This document shows, piece after piece, positions 56,328 through 64,000 of a stretch of DNA of 64,000 nucleotides (the first letter of the stretch is position 1; each line of letters begins with the position of its first letter). The notes under the pieces were generated by a model. That model did no database searches. It saw nothing but the letters and a program-made list of their open reading frames with translations, and had not been told where the DNA came from. The stretch spans positions 930,001-994,000 of the forward strand of contig NZ_JAPNTZ010000001.1 in the NCBI RefSeq assembly GCF_026626335.1. Direction: 5' to 3'. Made by a program: the position numbers and the translations under genes. The stretch is from Paractinoplanes pyxinae (lineage in GTDB: Bacteria; Actinomycetota; Actinomycetes; Mycobacteriales; Micromonosporaceae).

Positions 56328-57076
56328 GCGGCTTCGAGCTCCTCCAGCAGGATCGGCGCGGCGGCGGTCACCCCGTGGATGCCCAGCACCGACGCGATCT
56401 CCATGACCTCCAGGATCTCGCGCGGGGTGGCGCCGTAGCCGATGGCGTTCTCGATGTGCAGCTTGAGTCCCCTGACGTACAGGTGGGTGGCCGCCGTGTC
56501 GAACGCGATGTAGACGAACTCTTTGACCTTCGGTTCCAGCGTGCCCGTGCGCCAAGGTACCGACGAGAACTCGGTGTATGCCTCGAACATGTCGGGGTCG
56601 AGTTCCAGCATCTCGTCCCAGAAGTTGTGCCAGTAGCCGCGCGTCTTCGTGAACTCGGCCTTGAGTTGTTCCTGGCGGTCGTCCAGCGGCGCCGGGCCGT
56701 TCCGCAGGCCCTTTTCCTCCAGCACTTCCACGAGGATGGGCACGCCGATGTTCATGGCATGGATGCCCAGCGTCGCCGAGAGCTCCAGCACCTCCATGAT
56801 TTCCTGCGCTGTGGCGCCGAGGGCCAGGGCGGCCTTGATGTGCTGGCGGACGCCCGGCAGGTACATGTGGGTGGCGTTCGCATCGATGGCGATGTAGATG
56901 AACTCCTTCACCTTCGGGTCCAGGACGCCGGAACGCCACGGCACCGCGGAGAAGTTGAGGTAGGCCCGAAGGAAGTCGGGATCGAGGCGGAGGACGCCCT
57001 CCCAGGTGTCGCTCCACGTTCCCCGTACGCGAATGAACTCGTCCTTGATTTCCTGCTGCCGTGCCGTGAGTTCCAT
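56312..57076 (-). CDS. Protein with two tandem CMD (carboxymuconolactone decarboxylase-like) domains
   Basis: 254 residues from ATG 57076. Two similar halves: residues 1-115 with LDPKVKEFIYIAIDANATHM and IKAALALGATAQEIMEVLEL, and 130-250 with LEPKVKEFVYIAFDTAATHL and IENAIGYGATPREILEVMEI. The AhpD CxxC is absent; both halves have ATHx in its place. A fused CMD pair probably makes half of the usual hexamer. It is the last gene of the nine-gene leftward operon, 5 nt after the HIBADH gene. Confidence 0.87.
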   Translation of the reverse strand: MELTARQQEIKDEFIRVRGTWSDTWEGVLRLDPDFLRAYLNFSAVPWRSGVLDPKVKEFIYIAIDANATHMYLPGVRQHIKAALALGATAQEIMEVLELSATLGIHAMNIGVPILVEVLEEKGLRNGPAPLDDRQEQLKAEFTKTRGYWHNFWDEMLELDPDMFEAYTEFSSVPWRTGTLEPKVKEFVYIAFDTAATHLYVRGLKLHIENAIGYGATPREILEVMEIASVLGIHGVTAAAPILLEELEAAQRAT

Positions 57077-57081
57077 CGCGG

Positions 57082-57930
57082 TCAGTCCTTTCGCAGCCAG
57101 TTGACGATCTCGGTGTGGTCGGCGCCGGCGTCCAGGACCTCGGCGGCCTGCGCCCAGAGGCCGACCGCGGCTCCCCCGAGCGGGTCCGGGGTGCCCATCT
57201 CGGCGGCGAGCCCGGCCGCGATCCGCATGTCCTTGAGCATCAGCCGAAGGCCGAAACCCGAGTCGTAGGTCTCGGGCAGGATGAAGTTCGGCCACTTGTT
57301 CTCGGTGGAGCCGCTGCGACCGCTCGAACTGTTGAAGATCGACAGCATGACCGCCGGGTCGAGACCGAACCTCTCCCCGGCCAGCATCGCCTCGCTGGTG
57401 ACGAGCAGGTGGGTGGCCGACATCAGGTTGTTGAGCGCCTTGACGGCGTGCCCGGCGCCGACCTCGCCGGCCCGGACGGTCGTGCCGAGGCAGGCGAGGA
57501 TCGGCTCGACGCGGGCCAGATCGGGCGGCGTGCCCCCGGTCATGATGGTGAGTTCTCCGGTACGGGCTCGGGCCACCCCGCCGGAGACGGGCGCGTCGAC
57601 CAGCGTGACGCCGCGCTGCTGCAGCGAGGCGGCCAGCGCGCGGGTGCGCAGCGGTTCCGACGAACTCATGTCGATCACCACGCTGTCCGGCGCGAATTCC
57701 GCTTCGGTCACGACCCGCTCGACCACGTCGGAGTTGGGCAGCATCAGGATGACGGTCGAGGCGTCCCGTAACGCGTCCTCGAGAGACGAGGCGGCTGTGC
57801 CTCCGGCCGAGACGAGCGCCTGCCGAGCGGGCTCCGACAGGTCGAATCCGCGCACCACGTGTCCGGCCCCGACCAGCAGGGCTGACATCGGCGCGCCCAT
57901 GTTGCCGAGCCCGATGAAGGCGATGGTCAT
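57082..57930 (-). CDS. HIBADH-family NAD(P)-dependent oxidoreductase
   Basis: 282 residues from ATG 57930, ATGA overlap with the cupin stop. MTIAFIGLGNMGAPMSALLV (GxGxxG), VILMLPNSDVVERVV, LVDAPVSGGVARARTGELTI (substrate motif), GHAVKALNNLMSATHLLVTS with the catalytic Lys. A normal-length 3-hydroxyisobutyrate dehydrogenase relative such as tartronate semialdehyde or gamma-hydroxybutyrate reductases. A second relative is coded two genes upstream; they are clearly diverged. Confidence 0.92.
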   Translation of the reverse strand: MTIAFIGLGNMGAPMSALLVGAGHVVRGFDLSEPARQALVSAGGTAASSLEDALRDASTVILMLPNSDVVERVVTEAEFAPDSVVIDMSSSEPLRTRALAASLQQRGVTLVDAPVSGGVARARTGELTIMTGGTPPDLARVEPILACLGTTVRAGEVGAGHAVKALNNLMSATHLLVTSEAMLAGERFGLDPAVMLSIFNSSSGRSGSTENKWPNFILPETYDSGFGLRLMLKDMRIAAGLAAEMGTPDPLGGAAVGLWAQAAEVLDAGADHTEIVNWLRKD

Positions 57931-58283
57931 ACGACTTCCTCCGCCCAATGCGTCGTGCCGAGCGAGATGGCGAGGTGGGTCATGGGGGAGTCGGCCGCCG
58001 CGCCGTGCCAATGCCGCTCGCCGGCCGGGATCCAGACGACGTCGCCGGCCCGGATTTCTTCCGGCTCGCCGCCGTCGCTGCAGATCAGCCCGCGCCCGGA
58101 GACGATCTGCAGAACCTGACCACCTTCGTGCGAGTGCCAGAAGGTGCGCGCACCGGGGGAGAAGGTCACATTGGCCATGGTCGTGCCGTCGGTCGCGGGC
58201 AGGACCGGCTCGAACCAGACCTGGCCGGTCACGGTCATGCGCTGCTCACCTGGTCCACGATCCGACTGTCGGACAATCCTCAT
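57927..58283 (-). CDS. Small cupin protein
   Basis: 118 residues from ATG 58283, which overlaps the preceding gene's stop by 4 nt; a later ATG at 58238 would shorten it by 15. Cupin motif 1: FSPGARTFWHSHEGGQVLQI; motif 2: GDVVWIPAGERHWHGAAA. The full set of metal ligands (HxH, Gln/Glu and H) is present. Similar to carboxymuconolactone-linked cupins. It sits between two HIBADH genes. Confidence 0.88.
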   Translation of the reverse strand: MRIVRQSDRGPGEQRMTVTGQVWFEPVLPATDGTTMANVTFSPGARTFWHSHEGGQVLQIVSGRGLICSDGGEPEEIRAGDVVWIPAGERHWHGAAADSPMTHLAISLGTTHWAEEVV

Positions 58284-59200
58284 GCATCCTCCCGAGGCGC
58301 GGTGGAGCCGGCAGAATCCGCGGCCGCGGCGTCGTGCAGCCGGACGCCGCCGGACAGGTCGCCGAGGGCGTCGACGACGGTGTTGCTGATCTCGTCGGCA
58401 TAGCCGAGGGCACGGGCCAGGCCGAAGCTGGCCAGCGGCCCGGCCGAGTTGGGGCTGGCCACGCCGAGCCGGGCCGCCAGTTCGACGTAGAGATTCACGT
58501 CCTTGAGCATCAGCGTGTTGGTCAGACCGCCCTTGAGGTAGTCACCGTGGATGATCTTCGGAAAGCGGTTGAGCGTGGCGAAGTTGACGCCGGAGCTCGC
58601 GTTCAGCACGGCGAGCACGGTCTCCAGGTCCAGCTCGGCCTTTCTGGCGGCGACCATCACCTCGGCCGTGGCCGCAAGAGCGGTCGCGTTGAGAAAGTTG
58701 TTGAGCAGCTTCACCGTGTGCCCCGCGCCGCTCGGCCCGCAGTGGAAGATGTTGGCCGAGAACAGATCCAGCACGGGACGCGCCCGCTCGAGCTCCCCCG
58801 CCTCGCCACCCACCATGAGTGTCAGCGAGCCCTTCTCGGCCGCGGCCGCACCGCCCGAGATTCCCGCATCGAGATAGGCCGTGTCTCGGGAGGCGAGCAA
58901 CGCGTGCAAGCGGACCGTCGAGTCGGGCGCCGCGGTCGACAGATCGACCACGATCAGCCCGGGCCGGGCATGAGGAAGGAGGTCGGCCATGACCGCCTCG
59001 ACCACCTTGCTGTCCGGCAGCGAGAGCAGCACGATGTCGCTGCCGTCGACCAGCTCGCCCACCGACGCCGCCGGCTTGGCGCCGGCCGCGGTCACATTCT
59101 CCTCTCGTACGTCGTACCCGAGCACTTCCTGGCCGGCCCGCGCGACACAGGCGGCCATCCGTCCGCCCATGTTGCCCAGGCCCACGAAGCCGATCCGCAT
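58280..59200 (-). CDS. HIBADH-family NAD(P)-dependent oxidoreductase
   Basis: 306 residues from ATG 59200, sharing one base with the lactonase-like gene's stop. MRIGFVGLGNMGGRMAACVA, IVLLSLPDSKVVEAVMADLL, YLDAGISGGAAAAEKGSLTL, GHTVKLLNNFLNATALAATA with catalytic Lys. The C-terminus has an extra acidic tail (HDAAAADSAGSTAPREDA). Together with its relative at 57082 it suggests two successive hydroxyacid/semialdehyde steps, or two substrates. Confidence 0.92.
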   Translation of the reverse strand: MRIGFVGLGNMGGRMAACVARAGQEVLGYDVREENVTAAGAKPAASVGELVDGSDIVLLSLPDSKVVEAVMADLLPHARPGLIVVDLSTAAPDSTVRLHALLASRDTAYLDAGISGGAAAAEKGSLTLMVGGEAGELERARPVLDLFSANIFHCGPSGAGHTVKLLNNFLNATALAATAEVMVAARKAELDLETVLAVLNASSGVNFATLNRFPKIIHGDYLKGGLTNTLMLKDVNLYVELAARLGVASPNSAGPLASFGLARALGYADEISNTVVDALGDLSGGVRLHDAAAADSAGSTAPREDA

Positions 59201-59994
59201 CAGCACTCCTCTCCGATGGTGGCCGCGAGCCCGGCGAGCACGCCGGAACGGACCGGGGTGAAGCGGGCGAGCGTGTCCGGGTCGTGCCCCGCCACGAGAT
59301 GGTCGGCCCGCATGGCCTTCAGCCGCTCGAACCCGTCGTACATGTCGATGAGGCTGGCAACCTGGGTGAACGGCATGTTCCGGTCGAGTTCCTCGTAGTA
59401 GTGCACGGCGTCGGAGGCGAGCAGCACGACCCCGTCCGTGGTGTCCACGCTGACGACGCTCTGCCCGGGCGTGTGGCCGCCGATCCGTAGCACTCGCACG
59501 CCGGGCGCGAGTTCCACCGATGCGTCGAACACACGCACCCGCCCCTGCCGGGAAGCGAGCCGCAGGTGGTCGATCTCGTCGTCCTCCACCGAGTGGTGCA
59601 CGAGGGTGCGGGTGGCGTACGGGCCGGTCCAGAAGTCGTACTCGGCGGCCGCGATGTGCAGCGGTGAGTTCGCGAACAGGTCGAGGTTGCCGATGTGGTC
59701 GTAGTGCGCGTGGGTCACCACGACCGGTGGCCCGGCGGCCCGGTCGACCCCGAGGGCGTCGAACGCGACCGCCGGCTCGATGAGCGTGGTCCGCCGGCGG
59801 TTGGCGCCGCCCGTGGCCGAGAACCCGGTGTCGACCACGATCGTCCGCTCGGCGTTGCGCAGCACCCAGAAGAAGTAGTCCATGCCGATCGGGCCGTCGG
59901 GTTCGCCGTACAGGTGATAGTTGAGATAGACGTCGCTGCGCACTGTCTCGCGGGTGCCGTACTTGACGACGGTCACCTGATACCGGGAGCTCAT
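59200..59994 (-). CDS. Metallo-beta-lactamase-fold hydrolase, N-acyl-homoserine-lactonase-like
   Basis: 264 residues from ATG 59994 (4-nt overlap). Zinc motif THAHYDHIGN (HxHxDH), further His in RIGGHTPGQSVV, Asp in LLASDAVHYYEE and His in LVAGHDPDTL. The long N-terminal VYLNYHLYGEPDGPIGMDYF part with VDTGFS matches AHL-lactonase relatives (AttM/AiiB). In this operon a metabolic lactone is a more likely substrate than a signal molecule. Confidence 0.87.
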   Translation of the reverse strand: MSSRYQVTVVKYGTRETVRSDVYLNYHLYGEPDGPIGMDYFFWVLRNAERTIVVDTGFSATGGANRRRTTLIEPAVAFDALGVDRAAGPPVVVTHAHYDHIGNLDLFANSPLHIAAAEYDFWTGPYATRTLVHHSVEDDEIDHLRLASRQGRVRVFDASVELAPGVRVLRIGGHTPGQSVVSVDTTDGVVLLASDAVHYYEELDRNMPFTQVASLIDMYDGFERLKAMRADHLVAGHDPDTLARFTPVRSGVLAGLAATIGEEC

Positions 59995-60935
59995 GGGATC
60001 AGAAGCTGCCCGGCGTTCGTGCCCACCAGGCGCCGGATGTCGTCCTCGCCGACGCCCGCGTCGAGAAGCCCGCGCACGGCCCGGCGGAACAACGTCACCG
60101 GCAGCGGGTTGTTCTTCTGGCCCGAGTCCGACGACAGGACAGTACGCTCCACGCCGACCTCTTTGATGAAGGTCAGCAACTCGTCGAGGTCGCGCCGGCG
60201 TTCCTCGCGGCCGAAGTACATGACCACGCAGTGTTCGATGGTGACGCCCTTGCGGGCCCACTCGACGGCCTGGCCGACCGACGCGCCCACCACGAAAATG
60301 GGATGGTTGACCACGATCCGGCTGATGCCCGCCTCGAGCGCGGCGTCGATCAGCGCCGACGACTCCTCGACCCCGAGGTGCCCGCAGGTGAGCACGGCGT
60401 CCTCGGCCGCGATGACCGACAGGATGTCGCGCACCTCGGGCAGCACCGCGCCCCGGTCGTCGAGGATCGTGATGATCTCGTTGGGGCGCAGCTCCACTTC
60501 GGACGTGGGGAAGCCCGTGTCGTGGTGCTCGTGGTGCTTCACGTGGGCGTTGGACGAGAGGGTCGGGAACCAGACCATTCGGCCGCCCATCCGCAGCGCC
60601 AGCTCCACCGCGTACGGATTGAGACCCCCGACCGTACGGTTGAGGGCGATGCCCCCGTAGACGTCGGTCGGCAGCTCGTCCAGGCCGGCCCCGCGCAGCG
60701 CGAGGATGTCGGTGACCATGCTGTGGTGGTGCGACTTGGCCACGATGGCCCGGAAGCCCGCGTCGGATGCGTCCCGGGCGGCGTCGAGAATGCTCATGCG
60801 CCGGGGGAACGGGCTCGGGCCGGGGTGCTGGTGCAGGTCGACCGCCCCGACGAGGAGGCCGTCGGCCTGCTCGTCGGGCTGCCGGTTGTCGGATTCGGTG
60901 GTGAAGCCGTAGTCGACGATCATGGGGTTCCTCAC
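59991..60935 (-). CDS. DUF6282-type metal-dependent hydrolase-like protein
   Basis: 314 residues from GTG 60935, overlapping the ATPase stop (GTGA). It reads GAVDLHQHPGPSPFPRR (HxH near the start), AIVAKSHHHSMVTDILAL, VLTCGHLGVEESSALIDAAL, IVVNHPIFVVGASVGQAVEW and RTVLSSDSGQKNNPLPVTLF, the metal-ligand spacing of amidohydrolase or PHP barrels. These genes occur in catabolic clusters with no characterised activity that I know. Its place between transporter and lactonase suggests early attack on the imported compound. Confidence 0.75.
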   Translation of the reverse strand: MRNPMIVDYGFTTESDNRQPDEQADGLLVGAVDLHQHPGPSPFPRRMSILDAARDASDAGFRAIVAKSHHHSMVTDILALRGAGLDELPTDVYGGIALNRTVGGLNPYAVELALRMGGRMVWFPTLSSNAHVKHHEHHDTGFPTSEVELRPNEIITILDDRGAVLPEVRDILSVIAAEDAVLTCGHLGVEESSALIDAALEAGISRIVVNHPIFVVGASVGQAVEWARKGVTIEHCVVMYFGREERRRDLDELLTFIKEVGVERTVLSSDSGQKNNPLPVTLFRRAVRGLLDAGVGEDDIRRLVGTNAGQLLIP

Positions 60936-61999
60936 TCACTCACCAGAACTTGGTCTTCGGGCCGCCAGTGGGCGACGACCCGGGTGCCCGGGCTGACCGC
61001 GGCCGGCTCGCCGACGGGCAGCACCGCGCAGCCGACGGAGTCGTCGCCGTAGGCCAGCTCGATCCGGTAGTACGTGCCGTAGAAGGAGACGTCGGTGACC
61101 GCCGCCGGAGCGACGTTGCTCCCGGCGGGCACCGACGTCTCGTCGAAGGCGATCCGCAGGCGTTCGGGTCGCACGATCAGCGCCTGCTGCTCGGTGCCGT
61201 TGCCGGGCTCGGGGACCGTCCATTTGCGGTCGTGCCACTCGTACACGTCGGCCGGCCGGTAGCGGCCGCCGAAGACGTTGGACTCGCCCAGGAAGCGCGC
61301 CACGAAGCGGGTTGTCGGACGGTGATACAACTCGCCCGGCGTGCCGACGGCCACGATCCTGCCCTGGTCGAAGATGGCAATACGGTCGGACAAAGTCATC
61401 GCCTCGTCCTGGTCGTGCGTGACGAAGACGAACGTCAGGCCCAGCTCCTGGTGCAGGCGCTTGATCTCGCGCTGCAACGACTGGCGCAGCTTGCGGTCGA
61501 GCGCACTCAACGGCTCGTCGAGCAGCAGCAGGTTGGGCGAGAAGACGACCGCGCGGGCCAGCGCGACCCGCTGCTGCTGACCACCGGAGAGCTCGTGCGG
61601 GCGGCGCTCGCCCATGGCCCCCAGGTCGACCAGTTCAAGCGCTTCCTGCACCAACTTCGCCGTCTGGGCGGCCGGCACCTTGCGCTCGCGCAACGGGAAC
61701 GCCACGTTCTGGGCGACGGTCAGGTGCGGGAAGAGCGCATAGTTCTGGAACACCATGCCGAAGTTGCGCTTGTGGGCCGGCGTGCGGGAGATGTCCTTGC
61801 CGTTGAGTTCGATCCGGCCCGACGTCGGTTCGGTGAAGCCGACGATCATGTTGAGCGTCGTGGTCTTTCCCGAACCGCTGGGACCGAGCAGGGTCAGGAA
61901 CTCGCCCGGCTGGATGTCGAGGTCGATGTGATCGACCGCGGGGTCGCCGGAGCCGTACTGCTTCGTCAGGTCGACGAGGTGAACCTGGGCGCCTGTCAT
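60932..61999 (-). CDS. Polyamine/Fe3+-type ABC transporter ATPase (PotA-like)
   Basis: 355 residues from ATG 61999. Walker A LLGPSGSGKTTTLNMI, Q-loop MVFQNYALFPHLTV, signature HELSGGQQQRVALARAVVFS, Walker B LLLLDEPLSALD, H-loop VFVTHDQDEAMTLSDRIA. The C-terminal TOBE-like domain runs from about 240 to the end (ALIVRPERLRIAF). It energises the fused permease. Coupled by 4-nt overlaps on both sides. Confidence 0.95.
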   Translation of the reverse strand: MTGAQVHLVDLTKQYGSGDPAVDHIDLDIQPGEFLTLLGPSGSGKTTTLNMIVGFTEPTSGRIELNGKDISRTPAHKRNFGMVFQNYALFPHLTVAQNVAFPLRERKVPAAQTAKLVQEALELVDLGAMGERRPHELSGGQQQRVALARAVVFSPNLLLLDEPLSALDRKLRQSLQREIKRLHQELGLTFVFVTHDQDEAMTLSDRIAIFDQGRIVAVGTPGELYHRPTTRFVARFLGESNVFGGRYRPADVYEWHDRKWTVPEPGNGTEQQALIVRPERLRIAFDETSVPAGSNVAPAAVTDVSFYGTYYRIELAYGDDSVGCAVLPVGEPAAVSPGTRVVAHWRPEDQVLVSE

Positions 62000-63708
62000 C
62001 GGGACCTCCGCTTTCGTGCCCCCGCGAGCTGGGCGAGCAGGATGGGAACGCTGACCAGCACGACCATGAGACTGGAGGCGGCCGAGATGGTCGGGTCGAT
62101 CTGGATGGTGATGCTGTTGAACATCTGGACGGGCAACGTGATCGCGCCCGGCGCCTGAAGGAAGAGCGCGATGACGACCTCGTCGAGCGACGACACGAAG
62201 GCCAGCACGGCGCCGGACAGGATGCCGGGCAGCACCAGCGGCAGGGTCACCCGCCGGAAGGCCGAGACCGGACCCGCGCCCAGGCTCGCCGCCACCGCCG
62301 GCAGCCGGGCGTCCATGCCTTGCAGGCGAGCGGTCACCGCGATCACCACGAAGGGCAGCGCCATCGCCGTGTGAGCCAGGATGATGCCGATCAGCGTGCC
62401 GTTCAGGCCGATCTGCAGGAAAGCCGAGAAGACGACGAGCGCGACCAGGATGTGCGGCACGATCATCGGCGACAGCAGGAAGCCGTTGACCGCGCCGCGC
62501 CACCGGGGCCCGAGCCGGGCCAGGCCGAATGCCGCCATGGTGCCGAGCACGGTCGCGAGGACCGCCACGTAGATGCCGACCTGGACGGTGTTGAGGATCG
62601 CGGCCGTCCATTCGGGCGACGTGAACAGGTTCTCGTACCAGCGCAGCGACCACTCCCGGGGCGGGAACTGGAACGTCGTGGCGGCCGAGAAGCTCATCGG
62701 GAAGATGACCAGCGTCGGCGCGACCAGAATGATGGCCACGACCGTTGTGTGAATGCGAAGCCACGGCCGTACGGAGGAACCTTGCTCGCCGGTCGAGCCG
62801 GAGCGCACGGGCTGCCCGCCGGCCGCCGTGACCGCGACGTTCTGCCCGGCCAGGCGGCGGCTCAGGCCCAGCACGAGCAGCGTGACCACGAGCAGGAACA
62901 TGCCCATGGCGCCCGCTCCGCCGAAGTCCAGCAGCTCCTTGGCCCGGACGTTGATGACCTGGGCGATCATCGCGCTGCGGGTCGAGCCGAGCAGGGCCGG
63001 GGTGACGTAGAAACCCAGCGACAGCACGAAGACCAGTGACATGCCGGCCACCACACCCGGCGCGGACAGCGGCAGATAGATGCGGCGGAACGCGCGGGCC
63101 CGGGGCGCGCCCAGGCTCTGGCCGGCGACGACCAGGCGGCCGTCGATCTGCGACATGGCGCTGTACAGCGGCAGCACCAGGAACGGCAGCAGCACCTGGG
63201 TCATCGAGATGCCGACGGCCAGGGGAGTGCCGAGCAGGCGCACGTCGCCCAGCCCGAACGGCGTCAGGATCTTCTGCACCAGCCCGCCGTCCTGCAGCAG
63301 CACCAGCCAGGCGAAGTTGCGCGCCAGCATGCTCGTCCAGAACGGCACGAGCACGACGGTGACGAGCACGGCCCGCATCGTCGGGCCGACCAGCGTCATC
63401 GCGTACGCGTAGGGATAGGCCATCAGCACGCCGGCGACCGACACGATCAGCGCGATCAGCAGCGTCCGGCCGAGCACGCGGATCGTGTAACCGTCGGTGA
63501 AAAGCGAGGCGTAGTTGCCCAGCCCGGTCTCCGGCTCGGTGAAGCTGTCGACCACGAGGCTGGCCAGCGGCACCAGGAACAGCACCACCAGGGCCAGCAC
63601 AGCCGGCGCCAGATAGAGCCAGCCCGAGGACGGCCTGCTCCGGCGGGCCGGGGCCGCCCCGGGACGCCCGGTCGGGGGCGCCTGCGGGACGGCGGTCGAG
63701 ACTGCCAT
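61996..63708 (-). CDS. Fused ABC permease with two MetI domains (PotB-PotC type)
   Basis: 570 residues from ATG 63708. The first half (1-290) is PotB-like: LYLAPAVLALVVLFLVPLAS, ARNFAWLVLLQDGGLVQKIL, EAA loop AGQSLGAPRARAFRRIYLPL. The second half (330-570) is PotC-like: RWYENLFTSPEWTAAILNTV, IVPHILVALVVFSAFLQIGL, EAA loop AASLGAGPVSAFRRVTLPLV. About twelve helices. Usually these are two genes; here the joint is a polar stretch near residues 295-325. It stops by overlap with the ATPase gene. Confidence 0.93.
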   Translation of the reverse strand: MAVSTAVPQAPPTGRPGAAPARRSRPSSGWLYLAPAVLALVVLFLVPLASLVVDSFTEPETGLGNYASLFTDGYTIRVLGRTLLIALIVSVAGVLMAYPYAYAMTLVGPTMRAVLVTVVLVPFWTSMLARNFAWLVLLQDGGLVQKILTPFGLGDVRLLGTPLAVGISMTQVLLPFLVLPLYSAMSQIDGRLVVAGQSLGAPRARAFRRIYLPLSAPGVVAGMSLVFVLSLGFYVTPALLGSTRSAMIAQVINVRAKELLDFGGAGAMGMFLLVVTLLVLGLSRRLAGQNVAVTAAGGQPVRSGSTGEQGSSVRPWLRIHTTVVAIILVAPTLVIFPMSFSAATTFQFPPREWSLRWYENLFTSPEWTAAILNTVQVGIYVAVLATVLGTMAAFGLARLGPRWRGAVNGFLLSPMIVPHILVALVVFSAFLQIGLNGTLIGIILAHTAMALPFVVIAVTARLQGMDARLPAVAASLGAGPVSAFRRVTLPLVLPGILSGAVLAFVSSLDEVVIALFLQAPGAITLPVQMFNSITIQIDPTISAASSLMVVLVSVPILLAQLAGARKRRSR

Positions 63709-63710
63709 GA

Positions 63711-64000
63711 TCAGCCGACCTTCCAGCTGGTCCAGCGCTTGACCAGGGCGTCGGTGTTGTCGATCCACCACTGCTTGTCCTGCTCGAGGGTGCGGCCACG
63801 GTCGGGCAGGAAGGCGTTGAACTTCTTCTGCTCGTCGGTGTAGCCGACCGAGTTGAGGTCGACGTCGGGCCGCGAAGGCGCGGTGCCGGTCAGCTTCGCG
63901 TAGGCGACGGACTGTTCGGGCTCGGTGACGAACGCGAGCATCTCTTGCGCGAGGTCCTTGTGCGGCGCGCCCTTCGGAATGACGAGTGCTCCGATGTCGG
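63711..64000 (-). CDS. ABC substrate-binding protein, C-terminal part (window edge)
   Basis: The last 95 or so residues; the gene continues beyond 64000. It reads IGALVIPKGAPHKDLAQEML, AFVTEPEQSVAYAKLTGTAP and WWIDNTDALVKRWTSWKVG, the C-terminal lobe of PotD/Fe3+-type binding proteins. The stop is 2 nt before the fused permease start, so it is the upstream member of the transporter in the same operon. Its signal peptide and ligand site are outside the window. Confidence 0.88.
   Translation of the reverse strand, partial: DIGALVIPKGAPHKDLAQEMLAFVTEPEQSVAYAKLTGTAPSRPDVDLNSVGYTDEQKKFNAFLPDRGRTLEQDKQWWIDNTDALVKRWTSWKVG

Noticed and set aside
59200..59994. Quorum-quenching lactonase as the true role
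   Set aside because: The fold fits, but the gene is deep within a transporter/catabolic operon and no signal synthase or LuxR pair is in the window.

Overview
The window is very GC-rich, uses many GTG starts, and is packed with 1-4 nt start/stop overlaps, LacI, PucR and GntR regulators, lipoprotein-type ABC binding proteins and an MmpS-like protein. This fits a soil actinomycete; a Micromonosporaceae/Actinoplanes-type genome is my inference. I see no rRNA, tRNA, CRISPR array, insertion sequence, integrase or phage gene.

Layout. (1) 1-6.5 kb is a region of decay and repeats: a partial SRPBCC gene, a CocE-type hydrolase, a GNAT gene broken by two frameshifts, a secreted alpha/beta hydrolase, a shortened 6-phosphogluconate-dehydrogenase-like protein lacking active-site residues, and three tandem-repeat arrays (units of about 30, 120 and 88 bp). 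(2) 6.5-17.3 kb is a LacI-controlled sugar locus: a membrane-anchored putative glycoside hydrolase, the LacI regulator, a CUT1 ABC transporter, a GH130 enzyme and a secreted protein, followed by a fourth array (about 58 bp unit). (3) 17.5-22.6 kb holds an MmpS-like protein, a PP2C-like protein, a GAF-PAS membrane sensor, a two-TM small protein next to a SLOG protein, and a lipase frameshifted at a G run. (4) 22.6-31 kb has a flavin monooxygenase, a cupin and two PucR-type regulators that share an upstream motif, with EamA, LysR and MFS genes. (5) 31-43.6 kb is a second LacI locus: a nitrate/sulfonate/taurine-type ABC transporter operon ending in a HisD-family dehydrogenase (HpsN-like) and an ACMSD-like amidohydrolase, followed by an acetoacetyl-CoA synthetase/SDR/cyclase operon and a HIBADH/HbpS-like pair. 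(6) 43.6-47.5 kb: an MgsA-C-terminal-like protein, a type B carboxylesterase, a GntR regulator with a membrane protein, and a GH26-like mannanase. (7) 47.6-64 kb is a large catabolic region: ECH/ALDH, LLM/CMD/hydrolase/quinone reductase, a Gfo/Idh dehydrogenase, a flavin reductase fused to a GntR-FCD regulator, an SDR, and a nine-gene leftward operon coding for a polyamine-type ABC transporter (fused permeases) and enzymes (DUF6282-type, lactonase-like MBL, two HIBADH, cupin, double CMD).

The two least-explained signals are the tandem arrays, three of which start inside or run into the 3' ends of neighbouring genes, and the nine-gene operon at the right end, whose substrate I cannot name. Starts were chosen from overlaps, ribosome-binding sites and family alignments made from memory; no database search was run.
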